Below, piece by piece: positions 43,753 to 52,771 of a DNA stretch of 64,000 nucleotides. The DNA is taken from assembly GCF_003443735.1 (NCBI RefSeq), contig NZ_CP031969.1:2356001-2420000 (forward strand), given 5' to 3'. This stretch comes from Streptomyces sp. CC0208 (GTDB lineage: Bacteria > Actinomycetota > Actinomycetes > Streptomycetales > Streptomycetaceae). The translations under genes were made by a program, and so were the position numbers. The stretch's first letter is position 1, and every line of letters starts with the position of its first letter. Under the pieces are notes generated by a model. The model was not told where the DNA came from. It saw only the letters and a list, made by a program, of their open reading frames with translations, and ran no database searches.

Positions 43753-45012
43753 TCAGGACGAGCTGTCGTCGTCAGTGGAGTCCTGAGTGCCCTGCCGCCG
43801 CCGCTCCCACAGCGCACGCGCGCGTATGACCGGCGAGGGCCCCTGGCCCCGCCTGCGGTGCCCGTGGACACGTGGGTCGTCGGTGACGGCGTACCGCTTC
43901 ACATAGGCCCCCAGGAACGCCTGCAGCGTGGCGACCGCAGGAATGGCGATCAGGGCACCGACCGCGCCGAGGAGGGCGGTGCCCGCGATGACCGAGCCGA
44001 AGGCGACCGCGGGGTGGATGTCGACGGTCTTCGAGGTCAGCTTGGGCTGGAGCATGTAGTTCTCGAACTGCTGATAGACCACCACGAAGACCAGCACCCA
44101 CAGCGCGTACCAAGGATCGACCGTGAAGGCGACCAGCATGGGCAGGGCGCCCGCGAGATAGGTACCGATGGTCGGGATGAACTGCGAGACCAGGCCGACC
44201 CACACGGCGAGCACGGGCGCGTACGGCACGTCCAGGGCCTGGAGCAGGACGAAGTGCGCGACTCCGGAGGCGAGCGCCATCAGGCCGCGCGAGTAGATGT
44301 AGCCGCCGGTCTTGTCCACGGCGATCTCCCACGCGCGCAGCACCTCGGCCTGGCGGGCGGGCGGCAGGACGGAGCAGATCGTGCGGCGCAGCCGCGGGCC
44401 GTCCGCGGCGAAGTAGAACGAGAACAGCGCGATCGTGAGCAGCTGGAAGAGGCCACCGAGAACCTGGGCGGAGACGTCCAGGACACCGGTGGCGCTGTTC
44501 TGCACGTAGTTGCGCAGCCAGTCGGAGCGCAGCAGCCCCTCCTGAACGTCCACCCGCTTCAGCTCGGTGTGGAAGTGACCGTTGATCCAGGCGATGACGG
44601 AGTCGAGGTAGTTCGGGAAGTCCTCGACGATCTTGATGATCTGGCCCGCGAGCATCGACCCGAGCAGCGTGACGAAACCCGCCGTCACGATCAGCACGCC
44701 GAAGAAGACGAGGAAGGTGGCGAGTCCCCTGCGCATACCGCGCGCGGCCATCTTGCTCACCGCGGGTTCGATCGCCAGGGCCAGGAAGAACGCGATGAGG
44801 ATGTTGGTCAGCAGGCCGATCAGCTGGTGGAAGGCCCAACTGCCGAGCTGGAACACGGCGATGAGGGCGAGCGCCAGCACCATGGCACGCGGCAGCCAGC
44901 GCGGCATGCGCGCGTTCGGCCCGGCGCCTTCGGCCGGGGGCTGGGCTGGGGTCGTCGTGCCGAGCGGAGATGCGTGCTGGGCTGCCTGCCCGGACTCGTC
45001 AGTGGGTGCCAC
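43753..45012 (-). CDS. AI-2E-family (PerM/YdiK) membrane transporter
   Basis: The 420-residue product has a disordered N-terminus and eight hydrophobic segments in the AI-2E layout: LIGLLTNILIAFFLALAIEPAVSKMAARGMRRGLATFLVFFG, then LIVTAGFVTLLGSMLAGQI, a soluble middle and SQFIPTIGTYLAGALPMLVAF with VVYQQFENYMLQPKL near the end. Family members export small molecules or ions. An AI-2 role is not established for Streptomyces. The start is uncertain: GTG 45012 is chosen because the upstream frame shows no conserved sequence. Confidence 0.88.
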   Translation of the reverse strand: MAPTDESGQAAQHASPLGTTTPAQPPAEGAGPNARMPRWLPRAMVLALALIAVFQLGSWAFHQLIGLLTNILIAFFLALAIEPAVSKMAARGMRRGLATFLVFFGVLIVTAGFVTLLGSMLAGQIIKIVEDFPNYLDSVIAWINGHFHTELKRVDVQEGLLRSDWLRNYVQNSATGVLDVSAQVLGGLFQLLTIALFSFYFAADGPRLRRTICSVLPPARQAEVLRAWEIAVDKTGGYIYSRGLMALASGVAHFVLLQALDVPYAPVLAVWVGLVSQFIPTIGTYLAGALPMLVAFTVDPWYALWVLVFVVVYQQFENYMLQPKLTSKTVDIHPAVAFGSVIAGTALLGAVGALIAIPAVATLQAFLGAYVKRYAVTDDPRVHGHRRRGQGPSPVIRARALWERRRQGTQDSTDDDSSS

Positions 45013-45136
45013 GGAGCAAGTCTCGCCCACGCGACTGACAATGGCTGCCGCCCTGCGATCTTCGTGACCGGTAAGTGCCTCTTTCGTGAGATGTTCACGC
45101 CCGGCCGGCACTTCTCCCCGGAACGTCCACGCCGTC

Positions 45137-45331
45137 TCAGTGCCGCTCGCCCGGAACGCTCATCACGGTGCAGACCACGCGCCACACGTCCTTGGCGTCC
45201 CAGCCGGCGTCCAGCGCCTCGTGCACCGTGCGCCCACCGAGCTCAGCCATCACGTGATCGCGCGCGAAGGTGTCGGCGTACCCCGGACCGAAGTGTTCCG
45301 CCATCCGCTGCCAGAAAACCGTCAACCGCAT
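45137..45331 (-). CDS. DUF3046 family protein
   Basis: The 64-residue product, beginning MRLTVFWQRMAEHFGPGYADTFARDH, is a short actinobacterial protein of the DUF3046 family, with GGRTVHEALDAGWDAKDVWRVVC at the end. These genes commonly lie near recA/recX in actinobacteria. It is soluble and helical; the function is unknown. A short GGAG lies only three bases before the ATG, and a GATACT six bases upstream may be a -10 for a leaderless transcript. Confidence 0.82.
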   Translation of the reverse strand: MRLTVFWQRMAEHFGPGYADTFARDHVMAELGGRTVHEALDAGWDAKDVWRVVCTVMSVPGERH

Positions 45332-45410
45332 GACTCCAGTATCCCGCCCCTGGGGGTGGCCTCGGCCGGGACCGCCTGCCGAGACCGCTTTCCGCCCTAC
45401 GGTCTGACGC

Positions 45411-46355
45411 ATGCCCGAAACAGGAGCCTCCCCACTCCCCCAGACGCCACCGGCGCACTCCCCGCTCTTCCGCGCCGAGCACTTCGTCTGGCTCACCGCG
45501 CGTGTGCTGGAACAGCGTCTGTTCGCGTACCACTTCCTGAACGGCGGCCCCGACCCGGTGGAGACGGCCCTGGACGCCTACCGCAACGCGGACGGCGGCT
45601 ACGGCCACGCCCTGGAGCCCGATCTGCGCGGCCCGGTCAGCCAGCCCCTGCACACCGCTCACGCCCTGCGCGTGCTGGACGCCGTCGGACGCTGCGGCGG
45701 ACAGCGCGTGGAGCGGGTGTGCCGCTATCTCACCTCGGTGTCCACCCTGGACGGCGCCCTCCCCGCGGTGACTCCCGCCCAGCGCGGCTATCCGACGGCC
45801 CCCTTCCTGCCGGTCGTGGACGCCCCGCCGAGCGAACTGCTGAGCACCGGTCCCGTGGTCGGTCTGCTGCACCGCAACGAGGTGTGGCACGCCTGGCTGT
45901 TCCGGGCCACGGACTTCTGCTGGCAGGTGGTGGAGTCCCTCCAGGTGTCCCACCCGGGCGAGATCCAGGCCGCCCTGACCTTCCTGGACTCCGCCCCCGA
46001 CCGCTCACGCGCGCAGGCGACCGCCGACCGCCTCGGCCGCCTGGTGCGCGACCGACGACTGGTCACGCTGGACCCCGCGGACCTCGACACGTCCCCCGTC
46101 TCCCCCGGCTACGCCCCGGACGAGCACCACTTCCCGCACGACTACGCGAGGACGCCCGGCTCCCTGGCGCGCGCGTGGTTCACGGACGACGAGATGTCCC
46201 GCTCACTGGACTTCCTCGCGACCGGACAACAGGAGGACGGCGGCTGGCCGACCCGCCGACGCCGGTGGGCCCCCACCACCGCCCTCGAGGCACGCCCCAT
46301 GGCAACCATCGAGGCCCTGCAGACCCTGCGCGCATACGGCCGCGAAGTGGGCTGA
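45411..46355 (+). CDS. Terpenoid-cyclase/prenyltransferase-fold protein, unknown function
   Basis: The 314-residue product has alpha/alpha-toroid repeats: ALDAYRNADGGYGHALEPDL, SLDFLATGQQEDGGWPTRRRRW and LEARPMATIEALQTLRAYG. The QxxDGGW pieces are QW-like motifs as in squalene cyclases and prenyltransferases. No catalytic DxDD or zinc-site motif is visible, so enzymatic activity is unproven. TACGGT (45398-45403) seven bases before the ATG, and no ribosome site, suggest a leaderless transcript. The composite hairpin repeat begins 12 bp after the stop. Confidence 0.75.
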   Translation: MPETGASPLPQTPPAHSPLFRAEHFVWLTARVLEQRLFAYHFLNGGPDPVETALDAYRNADGGYGHALEPDLRGPVSQPLHTAHALRVLDAVGRCGGQRVERVCRYLTSVSTLDGALPAVTPAQRGYPTAPFLPVVDAPPSELLSTGPVVGLLHRNEVWHAWLFRATDFCWQVVESLQVSHPGEIQAALTFLDSAPDRSRAQATADRLGRLVRDRRLVTLDPADLDTSPVSPGYAPDEHHFPHDYARTPGSLARAWFTDDEMSRSLDFLATGQQEDGGWPTRRRRWAPTTALEARPMATIEALQTLRAYGREVG

Positions 46356-46367
46356 TCGACTCGCAAA

Positions 46368-46695
46368 CCGCGTACGGCGGGAAGGGGGCGGGGTGGGGGG
46401 TGTCCGCCCGCAGCGGCCGGCGTCCGTCACAGAGCCCTGCTCAAAGGGACCGAGCCGCCGGACCGAGGACGGACACCCCCCACCCCGGCCCCGACCCACA
46501 ACACACCGCACGCGCTACACCCGCCCCCACCGGGGCCGCACAGGCCGCCGCAGGCACCCAGGGGCGCGGGGAACTGCGCAAAACGCCCGCCCCCACCGAA
46601 CCCGCAGCTGCGCCGCAGGCATTTGCGGCTCCGCCGCGTGGGCGCAAAACACCCGCCCCCACCAACCGCACCCGAACCCGCCCAACCGCCGGAGG
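46368..46695. repeat. Composite hairpin element, copy B
   Basis: The core (46368-46520) is almost identical to 29836-29987, including the 18-bp inverted repeat (46389-46406 and 46470-46487). Both copies continue into CGCAGGCACCCAGGGGCGCG and GGGGAACTGCGCAA. Copy B has an extra internal stretch of ~50-90 bp containing GCAGCTGCGCCGCAGGCATT before the shared CCCGCCCAACCGCC end. It lies 36 bp before lhr in the same orientation as copy A before the TAXI gene. The 375-bp intergenic region holds no gene. Confidence 0.8.
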
Positions 46696-46731
46696 CAACC
46701 CGTTGTCAGTGCCGGGGTGCAGGATGGACGC

Positions 46732-49700
46732 ATGGTCAGCCCAGCACACCGAGCCCTGAACGGCTTCTCCCCCGCCACCCGCGGCTGGTTCACGGGGGCG
46801 TTCGACGCGCCCACCACCGCCCAGGCCGGCGCGTGGCAGGCCATCGCAGAGGGCTCGGACGTACTCGTCGTCGCCCCCACCGGCTCCGGCAAGACCCTGG
46901 CCGCCTTCCTCGCCGCTCTGGACCAGCTGGCCTCCACACCGCCGCCCGCGGACCCCAAGAAGCGCTGCCGAGTCCTGTACGTCTCCCCCCTCAAGGCCCT
47001 CGCCGTCGACGTGGAGCGCAACCTCCGCAGCCCCCTCACCGGCATCCGCCAGGAATCCGTCCGCCTGGGCCTCCCCGAGCCCGAGGTCAAGGTGGGCATC
47101 CGCTCCGGCGACACCCCTCCGGCCGAGCGGCGGGCCCTGTCCACCCGCCCCCCGGACATCCTGATCACCACCCCGGAATCCCTGTTCCTGATGCTGACGT
47201 CGGCGACCCGGGACGCGCTCACCGGCATCGAGACAGTGATCCTCGACGAGGTCCATGCCGTGGCCGGCACCAAGCGCGGCGCCCACCTGGCCCTCTCCCT
47301 GGAGCGTCTGGACGAACTCCTCCCGAAGCCGGCCCGCCGCATCGGCCTGTCCGCCACGGTCCGCCCGGTCGACGAGATCGCCCGCTACCTCTCCCCCCAG
47401 CGCAAGGTGGAGATCGTTCAGCCGAAGTCCGGCAAGGAGTTCGACCTCTCGGTCGTGGTCCCGGTGGAAGACCTCGGTGAGCTCGGCGGCTCCCCGGTCG
47501 CCGAGGGCAACGAAGGCGCCGAGCGCCCCTCCATCTGGCCGCACGTGGAAGAGCGCATCGCCGACCTCGTCCAGTCCCACCGCTCCACGATCGTCTTCGC
47601 GAACTCCCGCCGCCTCGCGGAACGCCTCTGCAACCGTCTCAACGAGATCGCCTACGAGCGGGCGACCGGCGAGCCCCTGGACGAACACCACGCCCCGGCC
47701 GAACTCATGGGCGGTTCAGGCGCGGCCCAGGGTGCGCCCCCGGTCATCGCCAGGGCCCACCACGGCTCGGTCTCCAAGGAACAGCGCGCCCTGGTCGAAG
47801 AGGACCTGAAGGCAGGCCGTCTCCCCGCTGTCGTAGCGACATCCAGCCTCGAACTCGGCATCGACATGGGCGCGGTGGACCTGGTGATCCAGGTCGAGTC
47901 GCCCCCCTCCGTGGCCTCCGGTCTGCAGCGCGTCGGCCGCGCGGGCCACCAGGTCGGCGCGGTCTCCACCGGTGTGGTCTTCCCGAAGTACCGAGGCGAC
48001 CTGGTCCAGGCAGCGGTCGTCACGGAACGCATGCGGACCGGTTCCATCGAGTCCCTCAAGGTCCCCGCGAACCCCTTGGACGTCCTCGCCCAGCAGGTCG
48101 TCGCGATGACCTCGATGGACACCTGGCAGCTCGACGACCTCCTGGCCACGGTCCGTAGGGCGGCCCCCTTCGCCTCCCTTCCCGAGTCCGCCTTCACCGC
48201 GGTCCTCGACATGCTCGCGGGCCGCTATCCCTCCGACGCCTTCGCCGAGCTGCGCCCGCGCGTGGTCTGGGACCGCATCGCCGGCACGATCACCGGCCGC
48301 CCCGGCGCCCAGCGTCTCGCCGTCACCTCCGGCGGTACCATCCCCGACCGCGGCCTCTTCGGTGTCTTCCTCGCCGGCTCCGACCCCAAGAAGGGCGGCG
48401 GACGGGTCGGCGAGCTCGACGAGGAGATGGTCTACGAGTCGCGCGTCGGGGACGTCTTCACGCTCGGCACCAGTTCCTGGCGCATCGAGGACATCACTCG
48501 CGACCGTGTCCTGGTCTCCCCCGCCCCCGGCGTCCCCGGCAGGCTCCCTTTCTGGAAGGGCGACCAACTGGGCCGCCCCCTCGAACTGGGCCGCGCGGTG
48601 GGCGCGTTCCTCCGCGAGGTCGGCTCCCTGTCCAAGGAGGACGCCCGCCTGCGCCTGCTCACCGCGGGCCTGGACGCGTGGGCGGCGGACAATGTCCTGT
48701 CGTACCTGGACGAACAGCGCGAGGCCTGCGGCCATGTCCCGGACGACCGGACGATCGTCGTGGAGCGCTTCAGGGACGAGCTCGGCGACTGGCGGGTCGT
48801 CGTCCACTCCCCCTTCGGCGCCCAGGTCCACGCCCCCTGGGCGCTGGCCCTCGGCGCCAAGCTCTCCGAGCGCTACGGCATGGACGCCCAGGTCATGCAC
48901 GCCGACGACGGAATCGTCCTGCGACTGCCCGACGCCGACATGATGAGCCTGGACCTCCTCGACCGGGAACCCACCAGGACCGGCACGGAGTACGACGCCG
49001 AACAGGCTCCGGTGGGCGCCGCGGACGTCGTCTTCGACAAGGGCGAGGTCGACCAGATCGTCACCGACCAGGTCGGCGGCTCGGCCCTGTTCGCCTCTCG
49101 CTTCCGCGAATGCGCGGCCCGGGCGCTCCTGCTGCCGCGCCGCAACCCCGGCAAGCGCACCCCCTTGTGGCAGCAGCGCCAGCGTGCGTCCCAACTGCTC
49201 CAGGTGGCGAGCGAGTTCGGGTCGTTCCCAATCGTCCTGGAAGCCGTCCGCGAGTGCCTCCAGGACGTCTTCGACGTGCCCGGCCTCGTCGAGCTGATGG
49301 GCGACCTGGAGTCCCGCCGGGTCCGCCTGGTCGAGGTCACCACCCCCGAGCCCTCCCCCTTCGCCCGGTCCCTCCTCTTCGGCTACGTCGCCCAGTTCCT
49401 GTACGAGGGCGACTCGCCCCTCGCCGAGCGCCGGGCGGCGGCCCTCTCGCTGGACTCGCGTCTGCTGGCCGAGCTGCTGGGCCAGGCGGAGCTGCGCGAG
49501 CTGCTCGACGCCGAGGTGCTGACCGAGCTGGAGCGAGAGCTCCAGTGGCTCACCGAGGACCGCCGGGTCAAGGACGCCGAGGGAGTCGCGGACATCCTCC
49601 GCGTCCTCGGCCCGCTCACGGACACCGAGCTGGCCGAGCGCGGCGCCGAGCCGCAGTGGGCGCAGGACCTCGCCGGCGCCCGCCGCACGATCAAGGTCCG

Positions 49701-51732
49701 GGTCGGCGGCGCCGACCACTGGGCGGCGATCGAGGACGCGGGCCGCCTGCGCGACGCCCTCGGCACAGCGCTGCCGGTCGGCGTCCCGGAGGCCTTCACG
49801 GAGCCGGTCAAGGACCCTCTCGGCGACCTCCTCGCGCGCTACGCCCGCACCCACGGCCCCTTCACTTCAGCGACGGCCGCGGCCCGCTTCGGCCTGGGCA
49901 CGGCGGTCACCGAGGGCGCGTTGCAGCGCCTGGCCGCGAGCGGACGTGTCGTACAGGGAGAGTTCCACCCGGCGGGCATCGGCCAGGAGTGGTGTGACGC
50001 GGCCGTGCTCCGCCGCCTGCGCCGCCGTTCCCTGGCAGCCCTGCGCCACGAACTGGAACCGGTGCCGCCACCGGCCCTCGCCCAGTTCCTGCCGCAGTGG
50101 CAGCACATCGGCAAGGGACACTCCCTGCGCGGCATCGACGGACTGGTGCGCGCCGTGGAGCAGTTGCAGGGCGCCTCCGTGCCCGCCTCCGCCCTGGAGA
50201 AGCTCGTCCTGCCGTCACGCGTCACGAACTACACCCCGGCCCTGCTCGACGAGCTCACGGCCGCCGGGGAGATCGTGTGGGCCGGAGCGGGCGCCCTCCC
50301 GGGCAAGGACGGCTGGGTCTCCCTGTACCTGGCCGACGCGGCTCCCCTCCTCCTGCCCCCGCCGCACCCCCTGGAGCTGACAGCCCTCCACCAGTCCGTC
50401 CTGGACGCCCTCACCGGCGGCTACGGCCTGTTCTTCCGCCAGATCGCCGACCAGGTCCGCGCCACCACCCACCCCGACGCCACCGACCCCCAACTGGCCG
50501 ACGCCGTTTGGGACCTGGCCTGGTCCGGACGGCTCACCAACGACACCCTCACCCCGATGCGCTCCCTGCTGGGCTCCGGCCGCACCGCAGGCGCCACCGC
50601 CCACCGCGCCAAACGTACGATCCCCCGCGGCCGCTACGGCTCCCTCACCGCGGCCGCCCGCACCGCCTCCCGCACCGGTCCGCCGACCGTTGCCGGCCGC
50701 TGGTCCCTGCTCCCGCCGCGCGAGGCCGACCCCACCGTGCGTGCCCACGCCCTGGCCCGCACCCTCCTCGACCGGCACGGAGTGGTCACCCGGGGAGCCG
50801 TGTCGGCCGAGGGCGTGGAGGGCGGCTTCTCGGCGACGTACCGCATCCTCTCCGCCTTCGAGGACAGCGGCCAGGCCCGCCGCGGCTATGTCGTGGAGGG
50901 TCTCGGCGCCGCCCAGTTCGCCATGGACGGCGCGGTCGACCGCCTCCGTGCGGTGTCCAACGCCCGCGACCGCGGTGAGCCACTGCCGGAGAGCGGCGCT
51001 CCCGACCTCTGGGTTTCCGACTCGGTACCCGAAGTACCCGAAGTACCCGGAGCACCTGCGGCGCCCCACAGCCCCGCACACTCCGGCCCCGCACACTCCG
51101 GCCCCGCGACCGAGGACTGGGACTGGACCCGCGCCTTCGACGCCCCGAACGGCCCCGGCCCCGAATCCGGCCCGGACTTCCCTGCCGGCACTCCGTACCC
51201 CGGATCCCCCGTCTCCCCCGCTTCCCGCGACGAGTACATCTCACCGCGCGACTACCCGCCCCAGCCCACGCCCCAGCACTGGCAAGGCACCCCCGCGTAC
51301 GGTCCCGGCTTCGGCAACCGCAGGCAGAACGCCTCGGACGCCTCCCGAGCCGTGGTCCTGGCCGCCGCCGACCCCGCCAACGCCTACGGCGCCGCCCTCT
51401 CCTGGCCCGACCCGCCGACCGAGGCAGGCCACAAGCCCGGTCGCAAGGCGGGCTCCCTGGTGGTCCTCGTGGACGGCGAGCTCACGCTCTACATGGAGCG
51501 GGGCGGCAAGACCCTCCTGGCCTGGCCCTCCACTCCCGACGCCACTCCCACCGACGACCCCCGCCTCCGCATGGCCTCCGAAGCCCTCGCGGCAGCAGCC
51601 AAGGCCGGCTCCCTGGGCACGGTCACGGTGGAACGCATCAACGGCACGTCAGCCCTGACCTCCCCCCTGGGCTCCCTCCTGGAAACGGCGGGCTTCATCG
51701 CCACCCCCCGGGGCCTACGCCTACGCGCCTGA
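46732..51732 (+). CDS. lhr: Lhr-type ATP-dependent DNA helicase
   Basis: This large-helicase-related superfamily-2 helicase acts in DNA repair. Its 1666 residues include Walker A APTGSGKTLAAFLAALDQL (near residue 45), Walker B LDEVHAVAGTKRGAHLAL, motif III GLSATVRP, FANSRRLAERLCNRLN and motif VI LQRVGRAGHQVGAV, followed by the winged-helix and Lhr C-terminal domains. An unusual Pro/Ser/Gly-rich linker (~1420-1540, with repeats of PEVPEVPG and HSGPAHSGPA) interrupts the C-terminal region. After it come DPANAYGAALSWP and GGKTLLAWP. AGGA precedes the ATG. The nearby nei gene suggests a repair neighbourhood. Confidence 0.95.
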   Translation: MVSPAHRALNGFSPATRGWFTGAFDAPTTAQAGAWQAIAEGSDVLVVAPTGSGKTLAAFLAALDQLASTPPPADPKKRCRVLYVSPLKALAVDVERNLRSPLTGIRQESVRLGLPEPEVKVGIRSGDTPPAERRALSTRPPDILITTPESLFLMLTSATRDALTGIETVILDEVHAVAGTKRGAHLALSLERLDELLPKPARRIGLSATVRPVDEIARYLSPQRKVEIVQPKSGKEFDLSVVVPVEDLGELGGSPVAEGNEGAERPSIWPHVEERIADLVQSHRSTIVFANSRRLAERLCNRLNEIAYERATGEPLDEHHAPAELMGGSGAAQGAPPVIARAHHGSVSKEQRALVEEDLKAGRLPAVVATSSLELGIDMGAVDLVIQVESPPSVASGLQRVGRAGHQVGAVSTGVVFPKYRGDLVQAAVVTERMRTGSIESLKVPANPLDVLAQQVVAMTSMDTWQLDDLLATVRRAAPFASLPESAFTAVLDMLAGRYPSDAFAELRPRVVWDRIAGTITGRPGAQRLAVTSGGTIPDRGLFGVFLAGSDPKKGGGRVGELDEEMVYESRVGDVFTLGTSSWRIEDITRDRVLVSPAPGVPGRLPFWKGDQLGRPLELGRAVGAFLREVGSLSKEDARLRLLTAGLDAWAADNVLSYLDEQREACGHVPDDRTIVVERFRDELGDWRVVVHSPFGAQVHAPWALALGAKLSERYGMDAQVMHADDGIVLRLPDADMMSLDLLDREPTRTGTEYDAEQAPVGAADVVFDKGEVDQIVTDQVGGSALFASRFRECAARALLLPRRNPGKRTPLWQQRQRASQLLQVASEFGSFPIVLEAVRECLQDVFDVPGLVELMGDLESRRVRLVEVTTPEPSPFARSLLFGYVAQFLYEGDSPLAERRAAALSLDSRLLAELLGQAELRELLDAEVLTELERELQWLTEDRRVKDAEGVADILRVLGPLTDTELAERGAEPQWAQDLAGARRTIKVRVGGADHWAAIEDAGRLRDALGTALPVGVPEAFTEPVKDPLGDLLARYARTHGPFTSATAAARFGLGTAVTEGALQRLAASGRVVQGEFHPAGIGQEWCDAAVLRRLRRRSLAALRHELEPVPPPALAQFLPQWQHIGKGHSLRGIDGLVRAVEQLQGASVPASALEKLVLPSRVTNYTPALLDELTAAGEIVWAGAGALPGKDGWVSLYLADAAPLLLPPPHPLELTALHQSVLDALTGGYGLFFRQIADQVRATTHPDATDPQLADAVWDLAWSGRLTNDTLTPMRSLLGSGRTAGATAHRAKRTIPRGRYGSLTAAARTASRTGPPTVAGRWSLLPPREADPTVRAHALARTLLDRHGVVTRGAVSAEGVEGGFSATYRILSAFEDSGQARRGYVVEGLGAAQFAMDGAVDRLRAVSNARDRGEPLPESGAPDLWVSDSVPEVPEVPGAPAAPHSPAHSGPAHSGPATEDWDWTRAFDAPNGPGPESGPDFPAGTPYPGSPVSPASRDEYISPRDYPPQPTPQHWQGTPAYGPGFGNRRQNASDASRAVVLAAADPANAYGAALSWPDPPTEAGHKPGRKAGSLVVLVDGELTLYMERGGKTLLAWPSTPDATPTDDPRLRMASEALAAAAKAGSLGTVTVERINGTSALTSPLGSLLETAGFIATPRGLRLRA

Positions 51733-51884
51733 CGCCACCCCGGCCCCTCGGACCGCCACCCACGCACCGAGCCGCCCCACGAGCGCACCCGTCCCCCGCA
51801 ACCGCCGGCGGCGAGCCCGCCCCACAGGGGCCACCCGCTCCCTCCCCGACCCCCTCCGCCCTCCCCCCGTGCCACCCTTGACCC

Positions 51885-52739
51885 ATGCCCGAAGGAGACA
51901 CCGTCTGGCAAGCCGCGAAACGCCTGCACACCGCCCTCGCGGACAAGGTGCTGACCCGCAGCGACCTGAGGGTGCCCAAATACGCCACAGCCGACCTCAC
52001 GGGCCGCAGAGTCCTGGACGTCACCCCCCGCGGCAAACACCTCCTCACCCGCATCGAGGGCGGCCTGACCCTGCACTCCCACCTGCGGATGGACGGCTCC
52101 TGGAAGGTGTACGCGGAAAACCAGCGCTGGACCGGCGGCCCCACCCACCAGATCCGCGCGATCCTGGCCAACACCGACCGCACAGCCGTCGGCTACCGCC
52201 TCCCCGTCCTCGAACTGCTCCGCACCACCGACGAGCACAAGGCCGTCGGCCACCTCGGCCCCGACCTCCTCGGCCCGGACTGGGACCCCGAGCGCGCCCT
52301 CGCCAACCTCCTCCGGGACCCGGCGCGCCCCCTCGGCGAGGCCCTCCTGGACCAGCGCAATCTCGCCGGCATCGGCAACGTCTACAAGAGCGAGCTCTGC
52401 TTCCTGCTCGGCGCCACCCCCTGGCTCCCCGTCGGCGCCCTCCCCGCGGACCGCGCCGCACAGCTCCCCGCGCTCGCCAAGAAGCTCCTGGAGGCCAACC
52501 GCGACCGCCCGGTCCGCAGCACGACCGGCCGCCGCGGTCAGGACCTCTTCGTGTACGGCCGCGCACCCCGCCCCTGCCTCCGCTGCCGCACCTCTCTCCG
52601 CGTCGCCGACCAGGGCGACGGCTCCCGCGAACGCCCCACGTACTGGTGCCCGACCTGCCAGATCGGCCCGACCCCGAGCCCACACCACAGAGCACCGGGT
52701 GGAACACACTCCAGAACCTCACGCCCTACGCCTAATTGA
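51885..52739 (+). CDS. nei: Fpg/Nei-family DNA glycosylase/AP lyase
   Basis: This base-excision-repair glycosylase has 284 residues. It begins MPEGDTVWQAAKRL (catalytic Pro/Glu after Met removal), then LHSHLRMDGSWKVY, the helix-two-turn-helix region LLDQRNLAGIGNVYKSELCFLLG and a C-terminal zinc finger (CLRCRTSL ... YWCPTCQ). The PEGDT N-terminus marks the Nei2 subgroup of actinobacteria that excises oxidised pyrimidines. It follows lhr by 152 bp on the same strand. Its stop overlaps the first bases of the next gene's promoter. Confidence 0.92.
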   Translation: MPEGDTVWQAAKRLHTALADKVLTRSDLRVPKYATADLTGRRVLDVTPRGKHLLTRIEGGLTLHSHLRMDGSWKVYAENQRWTGGPTHQIRAILANTDRTAVGYRLPVLELLRTTDEHKAVGHLGPDLLGPDWDPERALANLLRDPARPLGEALLDQRNLAGIGNVYKSELCFLLGATPWLPVGALPADRAAQLPALAKKLLEANRDRPVRSTTGRRGQDLFVYGRAPRPCLRCRTSLRVADQGDGSRERPTYWCPTCQIGPTPSPHHRAPGGTHSRTSRPTPN

Positions 52740-52765
52740 CGACCCGTCAGAAACGCTCGTACCGT
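52736..52765 (+). promoter_or_regulatory. Leaderless promoter of SDR gene
   Basis: TTGACG (52736-52741), an 18-bp spacer and TACCGT (52760-52765) lie just before the ATG at 52772. The predicted transcript start coincides with that ATG, and no ribosome site is seen. The -35 overlaps the nei stop codon. Confidence 0.6.
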
Positions 52766-52771
52766 CGCTCC

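Noticed and set aside
47716..49854. Long minus-strand frame inside lhr
   Set aside because: It is the antisense shadow of helicase codons; no domain or ribosome site.
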